In this document: in pieces, positions 5,610-7,833 of the stretch
Layout of the letters: each line of letters starts with the position of its first letter
How positions within the stretch are numbered: the stretch's first letter is position 1
Origin: an uncultured Acidimicrobiia bacterium
Lineage (GTDB): Bacteria > Actinomycetota > Acidimicrobiia > IMCC26256 > CALEDW01
Direction of reading: 5' to 3'
NCBI GenBank assembly: GCA_937949585.1
Contig: CALEDW010000049.1
Span: forward strand, 1-7,833
Length of the DNA stretch: 7,833 bases
Translations under genes and position numbers: made by a program
Notes under the pieces: model-generated
Told to the model about the DNA's origin: nothing
The model's input: the letters and a program-made list of their open reading frames with translations, nothing else
The model's database searches: none

Positions 5610-6676
5610 TCCGGGTCGGGATCGTCGGATGCGGCCACATCGGCACCGTGCACTCCTTCGCGCTCGCGCAGCTGCGCAAGGCCGGGCTCGTCGACGCCGC
5701 GGTGGTCGCCACGCACGACGACTCCCGGCCGCGGGCCGAGGCGCTGGCGCGCCACCACCCCGGCGCGGTGGTCCACGACGACGTGCGGTCCCTCGTCGGG
5801 GCCGTGGACGCGGTGTGGGTCTGCACCTGGACCGCGGCGCACCTCGAGGTGGTGCGCGCCGCGGTGGCGCAGCGCCGGGCCGTGTTCTGCGAGAAGCCGC
5901 TGGCGCCGACCGCGGCCCAGGCCCGGGAGGTCGCGGCGCTGCTGGGTGAGGTGCCCCACCAGGTGGGGCTCGTGCTCCGCCACGCCCCGGTGTTCGCGCG
6001 CCTCGCCGAGCTGGCGGCCTCGGGGCGTGAGGGCCGTCTCCTCGCCGTCACGTTCCGCGACGACCAGTACTTCCCGATCCAGGGGATCTACGGCTCGACG
6101 TGGCGGAAGGACGTGGGTCGGGCGGGCGGGGGGACGCTGCTCGAGCACTCCATCCACGACGTCGACGTGCTGCGCTGGATCGCCGGGGCCGACCCGGAGT
6201 GGGTGAGTGCCTCGGTGCGCGCCGTGGCCGGGTATGCGGGGATCGAGGACGTCGCGACGGTCCTCCTGCACTTCCCGTCGTGCGAGGCGACGCTCACCAG
6301 CGTGTGGCATCAGGTCACGAGCCGGCCCTCGACCAGGCGCGTCGAGGTGTTCTGCGAGCACGCCGTCTGCTCCACCGACGACGACCACCTGGGGCCGATC
6401 GAGGTGCAGCGGGCGGGCGGCACCGAGACGCTGGTCGCCGACCCGCCGGAGTGGGTGAGCCGCCTCAGCGTCCCGGAGGTCCTCGCCAAGCCGCTCGCCC
6501 TCTACGCCGAACCGGCCAAGGCGTTCCTCGACGCGCTCGCCGATCACGGCGAAGCGGCCCGGGGCTGGCCCGACGTGACGGTGGCGATGGTTGCGCACGA
6601 GATCGTGGAGGCGGCCTACGCCTCCGCCCGGGCGGGCGGGGCGCCGGTGCCCGTCGGCGCGTTGGAGGAGCCGTGA
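5606..6676 (+). CDS. Gfo/Idh/MocA family NAD(P)-dependent oxidoreductase
   Basis: Predicted cytoplasmic dehydrogenase of a sugar, inositol or similar polyol; the exact substrate cannot be read from the sequence. The 356 residues show the N-terminal Rossmann fold RVGIVGCGHIG (3-13, GxGxxG at 8-13), an acidic residue at the end of beta-2 (Asp38) that favours NAD over NADP, the family's EKP motif (FCEKPLAPT, 94-102, with catalytic Lys97) and GGGTLLEHSIHDVDVLRW (174-191), whose His184-Asp185 align with the active-site H/D of the family. The C-terminal alpha/beta domain follows (about 120-330). The GTG start overlaps the Nudix stop by 4 nt, and no other start fits the Rossmann strand. It ends 21 nt before the DUF3040 start. 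A sugar-nucleotide or cyclitol pathway shared with the Nudix enzyme is possible but only inferred. Confidence 0.92.
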   Translation: MIRVGIVGCGHIGTVHSFALAQLRKAGLVDAAVVATHDDSRPRAEALARHHPGAVVHDDVRSLVGAVDAVWVCTWTAAHLEVVRAAVAQRRAVFCEKPLAPTAAQAREVAALLGEVPHQVGLVLRHAPVFARLAELAASGREGRLLAVTFRDDQYFPIQGIYGSTWRKDVGRAGGGTLLEHSIHDVDVLRWIAGADPEWVSASVRAVAGYAGIEDVATVLLHFPSCEATLTSVWHQVTSRPSTRRVEVFCEHAVCSTDDDHLGPIEVQRAGGTETLVADPPEWVSRLSVPEVLAKPLALYAEPAKAFLDALADHGEAARGWPDVTVAMVAHEIVEAAYASARAGGAPVPVGALEEP

Positions 6677-6697
6677 GGCGTGCGCGAAGATGAGGTG

Positions 6698-7075
6698 ATG
6701 CCGCTTTCCCCGGAAGAGCAGCGGATCCTTCGGGAGATCGAGGCGAACCTCACCGCCACCGACCCGGCGCTCGTGCAGCAGGTGTCGGAGACGACCCTGT
6801 ACCGTCACGCGGCGCGCAGCATCAAGTGGGCGTTGGTCGGGTTCGTGGGCGGCCTGGCGCTCATGCTCGTCACGTTCTGGCGGATGCTGCCGCTGGGCGT
6901 GGCCGGGTTCCTCGCCATGCTCGTCAGCCTGCTGGTGATCGAGCGCAACGTGCGGAAGCTGGGCCGAGCCGGTCTGGAGCAGGTGACCCGGTCCCTTCCG
7001 GGGGGGTCGTTCAGGCAGTTCTGCGGGGGGATGGCAGAGCGCTGGCGCCAGCGCTGGCGGCGCGACGACGCCTGA
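6698..7075 (+). CDS. DUF3040 membrane protein
   Basis: A member of the small actinobacterial DUF3040 family, of unknown function. The 125 residues begin with the characteristic MPLSPEEQRILREIEANL, followed by a short soluble segment, two predicted membrane helices (about 44-61, KWALVGFVGGLALMLVTF, and 64-82, LPLGVAGFLAMLVSLLV) and a basic tail ending RWRQRWRRDDA. I chose the ATG at 6698 because the family normally starts MPLS. A GTG at 6680 would add six residues and has GGAGGAG (6664-6670) 9 nt upstream, so it is a real alternative. GAAGAT (6686-6691), 6 nt before the ATG, could be a weak leaderless -10. It probably reads through from the oxidoreductase upstream. The gene's last 65 nt overlap the convergent transglutaminase gene. 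Confidence 0.88.
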   Translation: MPLSPEEQRILREIEANLTATDPALVQQVSETTLYRHAARSIKWALVGFVGGLALMLVTFWRMLPLGVAGFLAMLVSLLVIERNVRKLGRAGLEQVTRSLPGGSFRQFCGGMAERWRQRWRRDDA

Positions 7076-7833
7076 TCCTTCTCCGTCGGCCGTCGAGGCG
7101 GCCGCGCAACGCCCGCCGCAGCGACCGGTGGTGCTCCCAGGCCGCCCGGGCGTCGTCGGGGGTGGCCGGGGCCGGCCCGTAGACGACCCGCGTGTAGCGG
7201 TCGGCCAGCCGCCCGAACGCCTCGCCGGCCGCAGTGGTCCGTTCGGTGACGGCGCAGGCCAGCCCGTGGGGTGTGGTCCCGGCGGTGACGGGCAGGCCGC
7301 GGGACTCGATCAGCTCGAGCGCATCGGCGTAGGCGCCGGCGACGGCGGCAGCCGGGTCGGGGGCGCGACGGCGCCGCCGTCGGCGCAGGGCGCGGGCCCC
7401 TCGACGGGCGCCCGCGGTTCCCAGGGCCGCGGTGCCGGCGGCGGCGGCGAGCAGGAGGGTCGGGCGGCTCCGGGTGCCCAGACCGGGCGGTGCATCGCTC
7501 TCGGCAGGGACCGGGCCGCCGTCGGGCGCGCCGCCCGCCGATGGCGGAGGCGTCGGTGTGCCCGGGCCCGGTTGCGTGGTGGGGACGGCGGCGGTGGTGG
7601 TCGGGGTGCCGGCGGCGGGGGCGGCCGGGGCCCCGAGCGCGGGATCGGCCTGCCCCGGTGCGTCGCCGGCGGGGGTCGGTTCGAAGGCCACCCAGCCCTC
7701 CCCGTCGAGCCAGATCTCGGTCCATGCGTGCGCGTCCCGGCCCCGAACCACCAGTGTCCCTGAGGCCGGGTCCCACGTCCCGGCGGTGAAGCCGACCACC
7801 ACCCGGGCGGGGAGGCCGACGCTGCGGGCCATC
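7011..7833 (-). CDS. TgpA-like transglutaminase-domain membrane protein, C-terminal part, cut by the right window edge
   Basis: Related to the actinobacterial DUF3488/transglutaminase-like/DUF4129 membrane proteins. The visible 274 residues start inside the transglutaminase core: MARSVGLPARVVVGF, then DAHAWTEIWLDGEGWVAFEPTP with the catalytic His35 (counted from the first Met) and Glu51 where most relatives have Asp; the 16-residue spacing equals that of His448/Asp464 in Pseudomonas TgpA. The catalytic Cys lies off the window. A Pro/Thr/Ala linker (about 55-120) leads to a hydrophobic helix (about 124-140), an Arg-rich stop (142-157) and a DUF4129-like cytoplasmic helix region (161-245: AYADALELIESRGLP, AFGRLADRYTRVVYGP). 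The Arg/Ala/Ser-rich last 25 residues look unconserved and overlap the DUF3040 gene. In actinobacteria such genes usually follow DUF58 and MoxR ATPase genes, expected to the right on the same strand. Confidence 0.87.
   Translation of the reverse strand, partial: MARSVGLPARVVVGFTAGTWDPASGTLVVRGRDAHAWTEIWLDGEGWVAFEPTPAGDAPGQADPALGAPAAPAAGTPTTTAAVPTTQPGPGTPTPPPSAGGAPDGGPVPAESDAPPGLGTRSRPTLLLAAAAGTAALGTAGARRGARALRRRRRRRAPDPAAAVAGAYADALELIESRGLPVTAGTTPHGLACAVTERTTAAGEAFGRLADRYTRVVYGPAPATPDDARAAWEHHRSLRRALRGRLDGRRRRIRRRRAASAGASALPSPRRTA
7038..7061. repeat. 18-bp perfect palindrome and 12-bp tandem repeat in the convergent gene overlap
   Basis: AGCGCTGGCGCCAGCGCT (7038-7055) is its own reverse complement. 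The same segment is the start of a near-perfect tandem duplication: AGCGCTGGCGCC (7038-7049) and AGCGCTGGCGGC (7050-7061), 11 of 12 identical, which encodes the RWRQ-RWRR tail of the DUF3040 protein. A second, shifted palindrome CGCCAGCGCTGGCG covers 7046-7059. It lies where two convergent transcripts end, so it may slow or stop polymerase, but there is no U-tract. Confidence 0.7.

Noticed and set aside
5525..6808. 427-codon minus-strand open frame opposite the Gfo/Idh/MocA gene
   Set aside because: The plus strand has the full Rossmann, EKP and H/D motifs; the opposite frame is compositionally biased shadow sequence.

Overview
This is a very GC-rich, densely packed, almost wholly coding window. 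GTG starts, near-saturated G/C third codon positions, TANNNT boxes placed 7-9 nt before start codons, a DUF3040 membrane protein, and a transglutaminase/DUF4129-type protein all point to a high-GC actinobacterium. Acidimicrobiia (Iamia/Ilumatobacter-like) would fit, but that placement is inference. I see no rRNA, tRNA, CRISPR, insertion sequence or phage signature. It reads as ordinary chromosomal, mostly metabolic sequence rather than a mobile or defence island.

Layout, left to right. (1) 1-1162, minus: the N-terminal 387 residues of a glycerol kinase (glpK), running off the left edge. (2) 1245-2273, plus: a phosphofructokinase divergent from glpK across 82 bp, carrying the Asp104/Lys124 pair typical of pyrophosphate-dependent enzymes. 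(3) 2324-3187, plus: an acyl-CoA thioesterase II (tesB). (4) 3198-3272, plus: a possible 24-codon ORF that overlaps by 4 nt the start of (5) 3269-3985, plus, an unrecognised exported, possibly lipid-anchored protein with a Pro/Ala/Thr linker. (6) 4017-4733, plus: a PIG-L/LmbE zinc deacetylase. (7) 4717-5028, minus: a small two-helix membrane protein, convergent and slightly overlapping with (6). (8) 5061-5609 and 5606-6676, plus: a Nudix hydrolase translationally coupled by a GTGA overlap to a Gfo/Idh/MocA oxidoreductase. (9) 6698-7075, plus: a DUF3040 membrane protein. (10) 7011-7833, minus: the C-terminal part of a TgpA-like transglutaminase, convergent with and overlapping (9) by 65 nt.

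The most coherent biology is the glpK / PPi-phosphofructokinase pair. Glycerol kinase feeds triose phosphates. A reversible PPi-dependent phosphofructokinase could then run either toward glycolysis or back from fructose-1,6-bisphosphate to hexose phosphate. The glycerol kinase also lacks the fructose-1,6-bisphosphate feedback loop of the E. coli enzyme. Two translation-start styles coexist: strong Shine-Dalgarno sequences for glpK and the phosphofructokinase, and apparently leaderless starts behind TAGCGT-like -10 boxes for tesB, the deacetylase and probably the divergent Nudix/membrane-protein pair. I did not find a clearly new multi-gene system. The items most worth a second look are the small coupled ORF, the leaderless promoter motif, the PPi/FBP-regulation residues and the convergent overlap with its 18-bp perfect palindrome.
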